Shown in pieces: positions 51,837 through 64,000 of a stretch of 64,000 bases of DNA (positions are counted from its first letter, which is position 1; each line of letters opens with the position of its first letter). The stretch is from Prostheceraeus crozeri (Eukaryota > Platyhelminthes > Polycladida > Euryleptidae), in the NCBI GenBank assembly GCA_907163375.1, contig CAJQUW010003449.1:239545-303544 (forward strand), written 5' to 3'. A model generated the notes under the pieces. The model worked only from the letters and a program-made list of their open reading frames with translations. It was not told the origin of the DNA and made no database searches. The position numbers and the translations under genes are program-made.

Positions 51837-52094
51837 ATGTTAAGTAATATCTGTTATATAGACTCATAATTCTCAAATCACCCACGCTAATTCGTCACTG
51901 ACTGTTAGATAACATGAAGTAAAAAAATCTGCATTAAGAGCACCATTGAAATGCAGAAATTTTCATCTGTTGTTTATCTACATGTTGTCCCAAAATTGGC
52001 GCAGCTTTCAATTTACATGTTAGAACGACTTTTCGCGCTCGAAAATCATTTTCTAAATGAAAATTAACATGGAAATATCATGAGGTTTTAGAAT

Positions 52095-52570
52095 TTACAG
52101 CAGATGTTCAAAATATCGCCCATCTTCTGATAATAAAACATTCACTCCTCGTAGGTGTTTTCAACAGCATTTGTGATTTCTTCATTATTGATCTCATCAA
52201 ATTTTGTGCCGATTTTCTCTTTGGCTCGTCAATAGCTATTGGCTTTCGATTATGATACAACCTGTCCTTCAATGCCATCCAAAGCCGACAATAACATAGC
52301 GGCAGATCATAGAATCTTGCCGACTAAAATTTTCAATGCCGTGTCCAAAAACTCTTTGAAGAAATTAGGACTCTTAAAGTTGCGATTCAATAGCATGACG
52401 AGGAAAGTGAGGCTACGCTATATTTTATTGGAAAGTTGCTGTGGAGTAGCATTCTTTCGATTGACATAGTGGAATGAAGTCATTTTAGCAATTAAGTGAA
52501 TTATTGCCGTTGACGGTGTTAGAAGAGAAAATCAACTCAACTTTATGGGACTGAGAAATTGCTGCCCATA
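52095..52570 (-). pseudogene. Decayed mariner/IS630-type (DDE_3-like) transposase
   Basis: Minus-strand frames give VWAAISQSHKVELIFSSNTV, then HFPRHAIESQL, GHGIENFSRQDS, AKEKIGTKFDEINNEE and LLSEDGRYFEHLL. These follow the order of IS630/Tc1-mariner transposases (VWAGIS..GK..LIF..GTV; PPH; GPI.WPARSPDLTP; LK.RI..EF..I; ..G.HFEHLL). Stops and frame changes are numerous and the catalytic acids are mostly lost. Confidence 0.65.
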
Positions 52571-53271
52571 CCTCAACACGTGATAAACGGAGAGAAAGTC
52601 ATAGTGGGTTTTTTACTTGCCCATGTGATGCAATTAAACTATTCAACGTAGCAAAGTGCGTCAAGGTAACAAAATTTAAAAAAAAACAAGCTAGCGACTA
52701 GGTGCAAATTATGATTTAGAGAGAATTTTTACATCCTAAAATGTCTAAAAATTTAAAAAATGCTTACTAGAAGGACAAACAACGCTTCTCCTCTCCTCAT
52801 GTGTGATGAATTGGCGAGTAAGTCGTTCTGTTCAAAATTATGTTTATCATTTATATATTGAAAAGATCCTATTTAACAGTCTGCCCATTCAGATGATAAG
52901 AGGACAGGTCTGTTTCCAATCAAAATACCAGATCTAGCTAACACAGCGGGATTACGCTATCTATAATCTACCAGCTGTGCAAGAGAATTAACATTAGTTT
53001 CCTAAGCTAAAACGTGAAAAAAATTCTACAAAATATGCATGCAAATTATTTGACTATTTTTAAAGAGGTCATCAACAGGAACTTGGTCAGGACGATCGCG
53101 TTTCGACCGCTAAATGACCGCTAGTCATTTAGTGAACATGTTGCTTTATCACTCCAAATAGTCCTGGGTAATGAATCTGCATTGCTTATTGACCACTTGC
53201 CGAATCTTATTCGGTTATCTTTATCTTCTGCAGTGATTGCCTGATGCAAAGAAATGGGATCAAGATAAAGT

Positions 53272-56200
53272 TGGGTCATTCCACGCCACTTCAACAAATC
53301 GGTGTGGCTGACTTTTTCAAATTCCGCTGAAACTCACATATTATCTTTACCTGGGTATAACTAGAGGATCCCTAAAGTATTTCCGTCCAATTTTGTCTAA
53401 AAGTGCATTTAAATGACCTTTAAAGATGAGGTACCGCGCTAATTTTGACAAATTTTGAAAAAACTATGTGAATTTCAAATTGCTCTAATTATGGTCTCTT
53501 TGTGAAACGGGTGCTGAAATTTTCACTGTCCATCCTTCAAGACACATATATTATGGAGAAACAATCACAAGTTTCAAAATGATATAGAGAAAAATTCTAA
53601 GTGACCTTGAAAATTCGATTTTTTTGAATTTTTTTTTGAAAAAGTGCATTTTTTGAAATTCTCTAGAAAAATATATGAACAATATAAAATTTAATCAGTA
53701 TTGCAGGTCAACTATACTGGTCTTGGAGATACTGAGAAAAATTGTCAAAAAAATCCCACCATTCTGGAAATGACTTTTGCATCCCATTTAAGTTGCTCAA
53801 ATTTTCAAATTTGTACATCTTTGACCATGTCCTGCCAATTTCTCTATGGTCGAAATTTTAAGTTTTTTGATGGATCAGTAGCAGCTGGGAATGAAGAACA
53901 AGTATCCAAAGTTTCATAACCCGTTTTTGATCAGAAGAGTGAGAAAATATGAATTTGAAATTTACTAAAATAGTATGTTGCTACTTATAAGTAGATAATA
54001 AGTAGTAGTACACTACTACCCAACTTCTGTCATTCTTTTGCATATACTCACACACTATATTTAACAATACTATTGTAACTCAAGTCCACTACGTGAGAGA
54101 GAGAGAGACTTTATTTATTCTCGAAAACACATTAGGCGAACCTTTTTACGTGAGACATAATCTACAGACACAAACAATCATGTACATGACTTATCTTCAA
54201 TTACATTGAACAACGATTTAGTCCCTGAAAATGGCTCATCAAGCGTTGCATTGGGCTGTTTACATAGACATCTCGTTTCGGGTCCATCGAACATATTAAC
54301 AAGGAAGTAGTAGGCTATGTCGGTGAATGAAGTTATTGTGATTGGTCATATTTATTAGTTATCTCGAGCTTCGCGCTCGACTTAGCGTACTGTGCAATAA
54401 CTAACTTATTCCACGAGATGCGCACGCATACTCATACTTTCATACATACTAAATTGTTAGAGCTGGGGAAATACTAGCGGCGGTGCTGCCTTTCAATCAA
54501 TGGTCTCTTCTCACTCTCACATTTTAAAATTGCCGTAATGCGGCGATAGATGGAAGATAGAAATTCTCGGTTAGGTTAGGGCATCCCTGATGTGGTCACA
54601 AACTGACAATAAAAGATCATTAGAACCACAGAAAATCAATAATTGCGTAATGTCTTGTGAATCGAGCTGGAAATAGATGCTTTTAATACACGCATTGTCT
54701 GCCAGAAACACATGCTAGAAATCAAGGCATTATAACTTGAATGAGAGAGACAGATAACTCTGTAGAAATTGCGTCATGAAACTTGTGAGAGGTGCCAACC
54801 TGTTTGATTGTAGATGACGGAAATTATTAGGTAAATCTGATGAAATCTGCACTCTGGTCAATCTGAGCACCGTAATGCAGTCTGAAATGTGACATTGCGC
54901 CAACATGAAAGGAAAATCTGGATTTTTCATACTTATTCATACAGCTTTTCATCCAACGCTATGAATTTACGTCGCTGTGAAGCGATAGGCGAACTAATCT
55001 AGAGTTAAGTTATCGCACGGTGCGCGTCACTTATTCACCTTCTCGTGGAATAACGCGTTTAATACCAATTGGTCGGCGATTCATGATGTATCATTCGTGA
55101 GATTCTGGACACTATTTGCGCAATCATCTCCTTTTCATTTCTTCCTATGGGAAACCCACTCCCAGGATGACTCATCCTGTGGGAGAAAGACATTATCCAC
55201 AGACAAAGGATTGCGCAATCCTATACCAAAGCCTCGGGCAAAGTTTCAATGAATCATTCGTCTTTTCTTCGTTGACATGAGCCTCGGGCGTGGAAGAATC
55301 TGAAGCGGCGCATTATTTTTAAAGCACAAAGTTCTTGTTGCATCAATGAGTTATAACAAATCGCCGTATGCTTCTCTTTTAGTGTAATGAACAACGTGAA
55401 TTCGTCGATGTCAACTGGCAACCAAACGACTGGTGATCGTCGCTTACTTTGGAGCGGAATTCCCTGGTTCAAATTCTACAAATCGGCAGACAATATTGCC
55501 ACACATTCAGACTTTATCCAAAGCTGGACCCCAGTTACCTTTTCCGTCTATCCCGCATTTCCCCTGACGATTCATCAATACCCCCTTGTTGACATACTTC
55601 GGAAAATCCAGGAACCAACATTGATAAATTCAAGAGGAATGTACAAGAGTTACTTAGATCAACAGAGCGATTGTATTTGTATATAGACGAAGGTTAATAC
55701 ATTGTAGAGAGACTCGTACATGAGATATGTCACGCTATGTACCAGTTAACTCGGGTACTGATGAGAGCTGTAATAGTCAATACTAATTTGTAAACTGTAA
55801 TGATTCATAGCCTGTATTCAATAACTGTAAATAATTACGATAGATGTCAATTATCAAGTAATCATGTTAGGCCTAGCCAATTGAAGTTCAGATCATTTTT
55901 CACTGTTTTTCACTTGTACACTAGTTAAACGCAGCTGATGTTTGATTTTTTTGTAACCACTCTGTGTGTTCAGTCCAAGATTTTTCATATTGTAGCCTAT
56001 TGTTTCATCCCGAGATTAAGACAGATTTTTGGGTACAGGATCATCGTGTTTTTGATGTTAAATAAAACATCGGCATCACTTACTTGAAGTTTTGTTGGTG
56101 TGAGTATATGCAAAAGAATGAAAACGAAAAATTTGGGTAGTACGTGTACTTCTACTTATATCTACTTATAAGTAGCAACATACTATTTTAGTATAATTTC

Positions 56201-56926
56201 ATAATTCGCATATTTCTCACTCTTCTGATCAAAAAACGGGTTATGAAACTTTGGATACTTGTTCTTCATTCTCCAGCTGCTACTGATACCCATCAAAAAA
56301 ATTAAAGAATTTCGACCATAGAGAAATTGGCAGACATGGTCAAAGAATTTACAAATTTGAAAATTTGAGCAACTTTCAAATGGGATGAAAAAGTCATTTC
56401 CAGAATGGTGGAGATTTTTTTTGACAATTTTTCTCAGTATCTCCAAGACCAGTATAGTTAGAAACATGCAATACTGATTAAATTTTATTATTGTTCATAT
56501 ATTTTTCTAGAGAATTTCAAAAAATGCACCTTTTTCAAAAAAAAATTCAAAAAAATCGAATTGTTCAAGGTCACTTAGAATTTTTCTCCTATATCATTTT
56601 GACAAACTTGTGATTGTTTCTCCATAATATATGTGTCTTGAAGGTATGGACAGTGAAAATTTGCAGCACCCGTTTCACAAAGAGACTCCATAATTAGAGC
56701 AATTTGAAATTCTGCATAGTTTTTTCAAATTTGTCAAAATTAGCGCGGGGTCTAAACCCTCATCTTTAAAGGTCATTTAAATGCACTTTTAGACAAAATT
56801 TGGACGGAAATACATTTAGGGATCCTCTAGTTATACCCAGGTAAAGTGATAAATATGTGAGTTTCTAGCGGAATTTGAAAAGTCAGCCACACCGATTTGT
56901 ATTGAAGTGGCGTGAGGAATGACCCA
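53272..56926. mobile_element. Foldback element with ~0.8-kb terminal inverted repeats
   Basis: Left arm 53272-54053 and right arm about 56097-56926 are inverted copies, closely similar along their length, with matching outer tips TGGGTCATTCC / GGAATGACCCA. The 2-kb centre holds a GAGAGAGAGA/TTTATTTATT stretch (54094-54117), inverted TTATTCCACGAGA blocks and a 99-codon frame (55387-55686) with no recognised family. No clear target duplication. Confidence 0.8.
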
Positions 56927-58351
56927 GTTATATCTTGTTACTCAGTGTTCTATGAAAATTGATCTCGGAATCTCAGTCAGAAATAAGCTCAGTGTTGCAC
57001 CTGGGACAAGTTCAATTAAACTTGAATGGAGCTGAGCGACATCACTTGCACCTTCTTTAAAGCACGAGGGTTTCTTCTTCAAACTTTCCGCTTTTCCAGG
57101 GTCATCGAGAAGACTGCAAGTCTTTCCAAATTTTGAAATTAGGCGTGATATGTTGCAGTGACTCTACAAATGGATCTCTTTATCTTGCATGCCCACAAAG
57201 TTATTGAGTGGCACATCTTTTTTGATTTGCATAAAGCAGTTTTGAACAATTTCTAAGCGAGTTGATAAGTTTTTTTCTGACTCTTGACTCAATGATTACT
57301 TGCAATTAACCGTCGATGAAGTTTTTGAAAACAGCTAAAAGGTATATGTTTGTGGATGAATGCTCAGAACCTTTGTCAAAACTGTCTGGTGTGTCTATCT
57401 ACATGAACTGACCAATCACGCAGAAGCTGTTCGGAATGAATCCATGACGACTATCATTGGGTGATTTCATTAGATGAGCTTTTTGAATACTTTTGTTACA
57501 AGCTCATACTTATGATAGGCCTATTGATATTAAATAGCGCATGTAGCTACTGTCACGAACCATGTACTAAATTTTAAATTTATGTCTTTAAATACTAAAA
57601 CCAACATCGATAATTCTATTCCGGTTTTTTCGGCGTGTAAAATATCATTCTTGAGCTTCATTTGCCTCGTTTTTCACATCAAAATTAAAAAAACCTTGCG
57701 CCCAATTTGTTGGGACAACCTGCAAATATGCTAAAGAAATATTTACTTTGAAATTCCGGGATATCTCCCGGGTATTTGCTTTGTAACCCCAAATCACGGG
57801 ATTGGATTTTAAAAATCCAAGATATCAACAGGGTAAAGTACCTCATCGTCTGACTTTCATGACTTGTAGTTTCTGGCACAATCCATGCTAAAATTAGGAG
57901 TAATACTTGGTCGCTTCCAAATCTTCAATAACTCAAATCTCTAAAAGGCGGTGCAAGTAAGAATTATAGGGTGAGAGATAATTACTATACGAAAAAAATC
58001 ATTCGACTCTCAAGATTCCACCTCACTATGACGGTACAGGTTTCTCCTGCCGTTGATGCTCATCATTGCACTCGGTAATTTCTAGAGACTTTACTAAGTT
58101 GCTTTGTGCCCTATTTCAAAAAACCTGCCTAGAAGGAGCCAAGACTTAACGACGATCATTAAGGTTTTTATATGTTGATGACCGAAAATCTCTCTAATCG
58201 CATTCTATTCGTTATATTTGCTTAACTTCTCCCTATAACGTCTGAAAATGTTTTGAACTGTGGAATTGCTTCATGTTAGATTTTCTGCCCACTGTATGAA
58301 CCAATTGGGCATTTTAAATGCAAACGCGTGCTTGTTTCTATCTCATTTCAG

Positions 58352-59099
58352 GGACTCCAAAGCTAATGTTGGCGTGGATGTTTTTGGATTTTTGATAGAA
58401 GATTCCTTGATACAAAATTGTGGTACGATTTGATCCACCGTGGATGATTGCCTGCCAAGTCCATATGTGTAGTCGCTTTCCTGCTTCACATCGTTTCTGC
58501 AGTTAACCATGATTTTATTACTTCCTGTATTACGGTCCAGCCATTCGCTAACAGAATCAACGATTGCTTGGATTTGTGAACTTGGTTCTGGTATTTTTGA
58601 TGTTCGTTGTAATTTGTGTTTTCGGGCGATTTCAGTGGAGGATCGGAATTGGATGCCCGAGGCCCGTGGATCACATATCATCTTTCCATGGGGCGTACGC
58701 TTTCGCAGTTCTTGGTGCAATGCAGTTTTCGTTTGGTGCTTGTTGTTTTTCCTAATCTGCTTATCACGAAATGACAACAGCATTGCAGAGAGAGGTAGAG
58801 TACATGGAGCAGTTTGGAGCATATACAGAGAGATCGGTGTCTGTTGAAACAGCGCCTCGAGATACTTATCACCGCCGGGGGTTCATCCGCGTGTTCCTGG
58901 TCGTTCTAATAGAAGTCCATATGGACACAATCGCCACCGGGCTTCAGAATTACATTCCATTGGTGACACCCTCTCGTTAACTTCAGTAAACACGGACAAG
59001 AGACACGTACAAGCTTGCGAACGGCAGTTTTTGTACCGTCCATGTTTCCCAGGAGTACGATGGGAAGTCAACTTGGAGCTGGGAGCAGCTACGCGTTAA
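58352..59099 (+). pseudogene. Claudin-like gene, exon 2, frame-disrupted
   Basis: Behind a strong acceptor (TTTCTATCTCATTTCAG) and in the phase left by exon 1, homology to the rest of a claudin-like protein runs to a TAA at 59097, but hops among three frames. Frame of entry: CWRGCFWIFD (first loop) with an in-frame TAA at 58364. Then PPWMIACQVHM, VVAFLLHIVSAV (TM2), LGFVNLVLVFLMFVVICVFG (TM3), EDRNWMP, RPVDHISSFHGAYAFAVLGA (TM4), a TAA at 58753, SAYHEMTTALQREVEYMEQF and a Ser/Arg-rich cytoplasmic tail. At least six shifts are needed, several at homopolymers (T5, G5). Either an unprocessed pseudogene or an unpolished stretch of assembly; dlg exons nearby show none of this. Confidence 0.65.
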
Positions 59100-62000
59100 A
59101 GTTTCAGTGGATGACAATTTTATAATTTGTTCGAGTTATTCGATAACATAAATGTGACTTTTTACTTTTTATTCGTATGTGGCTATTAGCTGCTTCTTTA
59201 CATTTCGACAACATTCCTGGATACAGCAAAACATAATCTCTAGATTTCCTCTATAATTAAATCTTATGACGAAATCTGATTGGCTTGGACAGAACCTTTT
59301 TCGCGGCTTGTAATGAACTATTTTGAATTCAAACCGCACTACCTGTGCACTCGTTATAATAGTGATGCATGCTAGGAACTAATTATTCCTGGAATCTTCT
59401 ATGAACATCATAGTATCATCGAAGAGAAGAACAATCTGCAAACTCTTACAAATTCTGACCAGCCTCATTTTCAACAGCAAAAGTAGTTTAAACTTACGCC
59501 AGCAGCAGATTTCCTTCGATGTATCTGGAACTGTTCAAAGTATGGATGATCTCTAGATTTATGGTTTTAAGAGTTTCGTCTAGGCGACTGAGAGGGAAAT
59601 ATGATTTTTTTATTGTGTTTATTGTTATGTACTTTGCATATTATGTCTTATAGTGCTCTAGTATAAATTACCTTACCAAATTATCCTTGTGGTAACATCA
59701 TTCTCGGAAAATATTATCAAAACTGTATTGTACTGATCAATTGTCTCATGTTTTACTACTGTCCTTATGTATCTTAGATCTACGGTATTATGTACGCCTA
59801 TATTCACATCCCAACAGTCGCTTTATTGAAAACTTTACATTCCAAACTTCTCAGTTTTGAAGTGACGTCTGCATGTTCTATGTTAGCACGTCTCTAGGTC
59901 GAGGCTCGTAATTTAAGCTTTAAGGTGGTGATTTTATGTATGTCGACATTTAAGCTATCATATCTACCATTGAATCAGAGAAGGGTTTAGTGAGGGTACG
60001 CACTAGAAGGTTAAACTTTGGAAAAATCTCCGAAAATTAATAGAATTAAAGCTACACAAGTTGGAGAAATGCCTTCGGTGGTGCTAGGTTGAATATGAAA
60101 ACTAATCTGAATTACAGGCACTTCGTTACCAGTTAATGAAATCGTTTCACTAAAAGACTTGATGCGGAGACGTGTGTAGGTAAGGGGATCAATCTCGTAC
60201 AGTTGACCTGAGCACATAATGATTCCCTTGTCCTTCGCTCTGTTATAAAATTTTGATGAGTCTCGCGGTCCGCGTCCTACGCGGTATAAGTTATGTCCGC
60301 TATGGATGGAAATAAATATGCCTACTTCCAAGTGATATCGGAAACAATGACATAATCGTGCACCGTGGAATCTCTTGTGTAGAATTCGTCCCCTCCGATT
60401 CATTGAGGACTAACTAATATTTGAACGGGTTGCTCAAGGCGTCACAATTACACCTTCTAAAGACTCGTACTCAAACGCATTCGTATAGTGGTGAGATTGC
60501 CATCAGGTACAAGTAGATATAGATCGAATGAGTTGTGCGGCGATCGATGACCTCCATTCGCTTTAAGCTTTACGCATTTGTGATCAAATAGTGAGGGCGC
60601 ATAAGCACACTAGATCCCCAATTTGTATACATGTATAAACTGCAGGTTATCGATTTCAGTTAAATGAACATGGACATGGATCCGATCGAGGCTCCACATC
60701 AGCATGGCACCTGTTGTAGTGATGCAAAATGGAAAAAATTTTGAAATTTGACTTTATTCCGGCGATTGGACGCTTTTCCCCTATTGTTTTGGATGAACTT
60801 ATTTCAGTTTAGTTTGAACAAGACTATGTAATATTACAAGTAATGACCGAAAAATTCTCTATCATCCCTGTATCGTCAACTTTTTGTAACCAACAGCACC
60901 TTTTTCGCCATGTCGTCATTTACTGATTCTTTCTAAATGAATTTCAGAACATCAGAATGGATTTTCAGATTTTCGCTCTAGCTGTCTCAGAAGCACACTA
61001 ACAATTTGAAACAACGATCTTAAATTCAACTGAGAGATTCATGTGGATTCATATGCTGAAATTCATTTGGGCCAGATGCTTTGAAATCAGAACTTGGAAC
61101 TCAGTCTGAAAATCCATCCTGAACTAGAAATGGAAGATGTGTATCATTCAGACGAAGATTGTTCGGACAACTAGCGCCAGAAGTTAGAGGCATAATCATT
61201 AGACTATTCTTTTACTCATCACAGTATATCTTTAGTGACCAAATATCTAACGATCGTTTAACAGTCTTTATGTCTTTCCAAAATGTACCTATTCGCTCCA
61301 TGAACAAAACAAATAAGAAAACAAAGCCCGCTCTGGACTGGTTTCTGTGCTTTATGCTTCCACTTGTTCATCATACACATGGAGCATTTTCATGATCAAC
61401 GCTGCAATACGCTCAAGCTTAACTTTCAAGCTAACAATTGAGCAAGAACTCTACGAATAAAGTACATTATTTTTTTCGCTTCAAGATCTTTCAAGACATT
61501 GCCATGAAATTGTACCCTATATTGTAAAGATCAAGATCATCACGTCCATCCAAAAACGGTTGTCTCGTGTGACAATTTTCAAAAATGCTCACGAACAAAA
61601 CTTGGCACAGGCCACTCGGTCAGGGCTATAAAGAGCGAATTGCACATAAAATCACGCGGACGGGGAACTCCGGCATTGCTACGATTTCGCTTTTAATCGA
61701 AAATAATAATGTATAATTAGGAACTTTTTAGACCCCAATTGTAATTGGCGACTACATTTAGCTGCCTCGGCAGTGGATAGCGCAGCTTAGAAGAATTCTC
61801 AGGCGTATCAATAAAAATCAACACCAGACTTTCCAAAAAAATTTTTCCATGAAAATTTTCCATTGGAATTCTAATCTCAAAAGGATTTTCCGGAAAAAAT
61901 TTTCATCACTACACCCTGTGAGATTTGCGCAAATCTTATACACTTTAGCAGTAATATACATTGTAATAGACTGATCATTTTGATAGCAATACAGATACAG

Positions 62001-62489
62001 AGAATAGAAACATTCCACAAATTCCCCATGGTCATGACCACCTCGGAGGTGTTAGTTAGTTAAATTTAGCAATGCGATGGTGTTGTCCATCACTAAAGCG
62101 CTCATATGTACCAAGCCATAATTACAGTCACATGTAAATTAATTTTATATATGATATACTACCGTCAGAGGAGGGGAACGAATTGTTTTTCTGCCTAACA
62201 TTATATTTTTGTTAAATTGTAATGGAGTTCATGTTGAAAGAGTTAATGAGCTTACTTTTTCATTTTTCTCATGATTTTCGCCTTATTTTTACATTCCCAA
62301 GTCCCTATACACAAAGGGACATTGTGAATACTGTGCTAGACAAGCTCGAATGAGGAGGATAACGATTTAACCAATTTCTCCTTAATGGAATTGGATAAAC
62401 TTTGTATTGTAACTGAGTGATTTCGATTTTGTGCATATGAGAAACAACCGATTGTACCTTTAAATACATTGTATCACGTGAATCGAACG
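59100..62489. other. Downstream of the claudin-like gene, no gene recognised
   Basis: 3.4 kb AT-rich. A 130-codon minus frame (60011-60403) is within what chance allows at this composition and has no recognised domain. A 3' UTR of the claudin-like gene may occupy the first part (ATTAAA near 59257). Confidence 0.5.
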
Positions 62490-62602
<113 letters not shown>

Positions 62603-63942
62603 TGTGTGACAGTTAGCGGAACCACCCCAAACGGAAACCTCATTTTTTATTATAGCTTAAATTCTATTCGAAACAAGCTGCTAGTTTGTCAATTTGCAGT
62701 CTCCTTGATTTAGCGAAATCTGAGCTCCAGATTTCACAAATTAACACGTCGTTTCTGGAGAAATTCAAGTTTGAAGATAAAAGTGGTTCCTGCTGTGAAG
62801 GTCTAGCTCGGAAACCAATTGTCTGACGTTTGAGTCTCGCTGATCGGACGCAGTAAATCAATTTCTTTTGCGTCAACTACCCGATCCAATTTTGTTTGTG
62901 CTGATCACGGAATATGTGCTCTCATCTTTCAATTAAATCAATGCAGATTTCAGCCCGGAAATCTGATTTTCACTTCGTTTATGCAAGCTGATTGTGAAGT
63001 TAGCGGCAACCATTTTTTAATACAAACGAATTTCTTCAGCAAAACTCCAATCCTCTCCTACTAATTTGAAGCTCCTAATCACAACTTCTGTAAATCAGAT
63101 TAGCAAAATACTCGCCCGCATTGCTCAAAGATTATTCCTCTTCTTTTTCTGGTTCCGTTCCCTGAATGATTCCGATGAAATCCCATGAAAATCCGTTAAA
63201 ATCAATTTTTCTCGGCAATGTAACTTATCCTCCCGTGGTGAATTGAACGACAACCGTTAATCAGTCGAAGCAAATTCCATTCTCTTGGTTTGTCTATTGC
63301 AGTCGCATTTCTCTGCAGAAACAATGTAGAAATTTGAAATTTTTAATGCAGGCAGTTGTGTGGTTTACGCGAACTTCACAGCGGACCCAGAAAGAGGAAT
63401 ATCTTTGCGAATGCGGCGCGTCTGTTTTGCAAATCTGATTCGCAGATTTGTGATTAGGAAGCTTCAAATTAGTAGGAGAGGATTGCGATTTTGCTCGAGA
63501 AATTCTTTGTATTAAAAAGAATGGTTCCGCTAAACTTCACAATCAGCTTGCAGAAAAAAGTGGGGAAATGTCAGATTTCCGGCGGTGAGTAAATCTGCAT
63601 TGTTTTGAAAAGGATGAGGCACATATTCGTGATCAGCACAGAACAAAATTGATCGGTTTTTAGTGACCAAAAGAAATTAGATTTACTGCGTCAATCAGCG
63701 AGACTCAGCATTTGGGTTCCCTTCTGGGAATTGGTTCCGCTAAACTTCACAGCGGAACCACACTTTTATCTGTCTCAAACTTGAATTTTCTCAGAAAGAA
63801 ACGACTGTTAATTTGATTAAATCCGGGAGCTCAGATTCGTAATCAGGAGACTTGGAAATTGACAAACATAGCAGCTGTTTTGATTAGAATTAAGCTATAT
63901 AAAAAATGGTTCCGTCGGGTGATTTTGCCCTAACTTCACACA
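62603..63942. mobile_element. Foldback element (imperfect 1.3-kb palindrome)
   Basis: Tip TGTGTGACAGTTAG (62603-62616) is mirrored by CTAACTTCACACAC (63930-63943). The two halves are inverted, diverged copies throughout, for example AATCCTCTCCTACTAATTTG (63049-63068) against CAAATTAGTAGGAGAGGATT near 63464, with the centre near 63280. GGTTCCGCTAA(A)CTTCACA recurs several times. No coding frame. Confidence 0.8.
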
Positions 63943-64000
63943 CGTTGATTGACGTGGGCCTAATAAAAACAATGCTTCTTCATCAAGACGTTCACGTGTG

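Larger units (their letters stand above)
48312..58351 (+). other. Intron of the claudin-like gene
   Basis: 10 kb between exon 1 donor and exon 2 acceptor, filled by an RTE relic (48385-48985), hAT fragment (50360-50720), hAT element (51164-51836), mariner-like transposase relic (52095-52570) and a large foldback element (53272-56926). 48990-50360 and 56930-58350 show nothing recognised. Confidence 0.65.

Noticed and set aside
60011-60403. 130-codon minus frame
   Set aside because: Within chance expectation for the number of frames scanned; no domain recognised.

Overview
This is an AT-rich, intron-rich animal nuclear window dominated by one large minus-strand gene, a discs-large (Dlg) MAGUK scaffold. 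Its coding exons run from a 19-nt first coding exon (47851-47869) down to the start of the guanylate-kinase-like domain (790-939); the rest of that domain lies beyond the left edge. The exons encode, in order, a conserved MPV N-terminus, L27, a Pro-rich linker, PDZ1, PDZ2, PDZ3, SH3, a HOOK with a basic 4.1-binding-like insert, and the first part of GK. I see one Dlg locus of the SAP97/S97 (L27-containing) type. The protein sequences fit a bilaterian invertebrate, probably a protostome; the species cannot be named from this window.

Head to head with dlg, 241 bp from ATG to ATG, a plus-strand gene begins at 48111. It encodes a four-pass PMP22/claudin-like membrane protein. Its first exon is intact (48111-48311). 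A second homologous exon lies 10 kb downstream (58352-59099), in the right phase and behind a good acceptor, but homology there is spread over all three frames and contains stops. It is a pseudogene exon or badly polished sequence. In invertebrates, Dlg and claudin-like proteins both act at lateral or septate junctions, so the shared promoter region could couple two functionally related genes.

Between PDZ2 and PDZ3 there is an exon (26082-26147) that can either splice onward at an internal donor or read through to a stop at 26032. Reading through would give a short Dlg with L27-PDZ1-PDZ2 and a Lys-rich tail. A 77-nt candidate exon (20749-20825) completes a phase-consistent path to PDZ3.

The introns are packed with decayed mobile elements. 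There are Penelope-like retroelement (PLE) remnants: a GIY-YIG endonuclease fragment with inverted terminal repeats, plus several near-perfect palindromes and solo termini carrying hammerhead-ribozyme-like cores. There are non-LTR retrotransposon pieces (RTE-type endonuclease, CR1/Jockey-like RT end, an RT C-terminal tail). tRNA-derived SINE-like units are present, one of whose tail motifs is amplified into a tandem array. There are hAT fragments and hAT-type short elements with 8-bp target duplications, a mariner/IS630-type transposase relic, and several foldback elements with long inverted repeats (4358-5706, 30495-32430, 53272-56926, 62603-63942). The last one abuts a 113-nt poly-C tract. 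The far left edge holds a degenerate short-period repeat.

Layout: 1-380 repeat; 790-47869 dlg with its introns; 47870-48110 divergent promoter; 48111-59099 claudin-like gene with a repeat-rich intron; 59100-62489 little that I recognise; 62490-64000 poly-C and foldback element.
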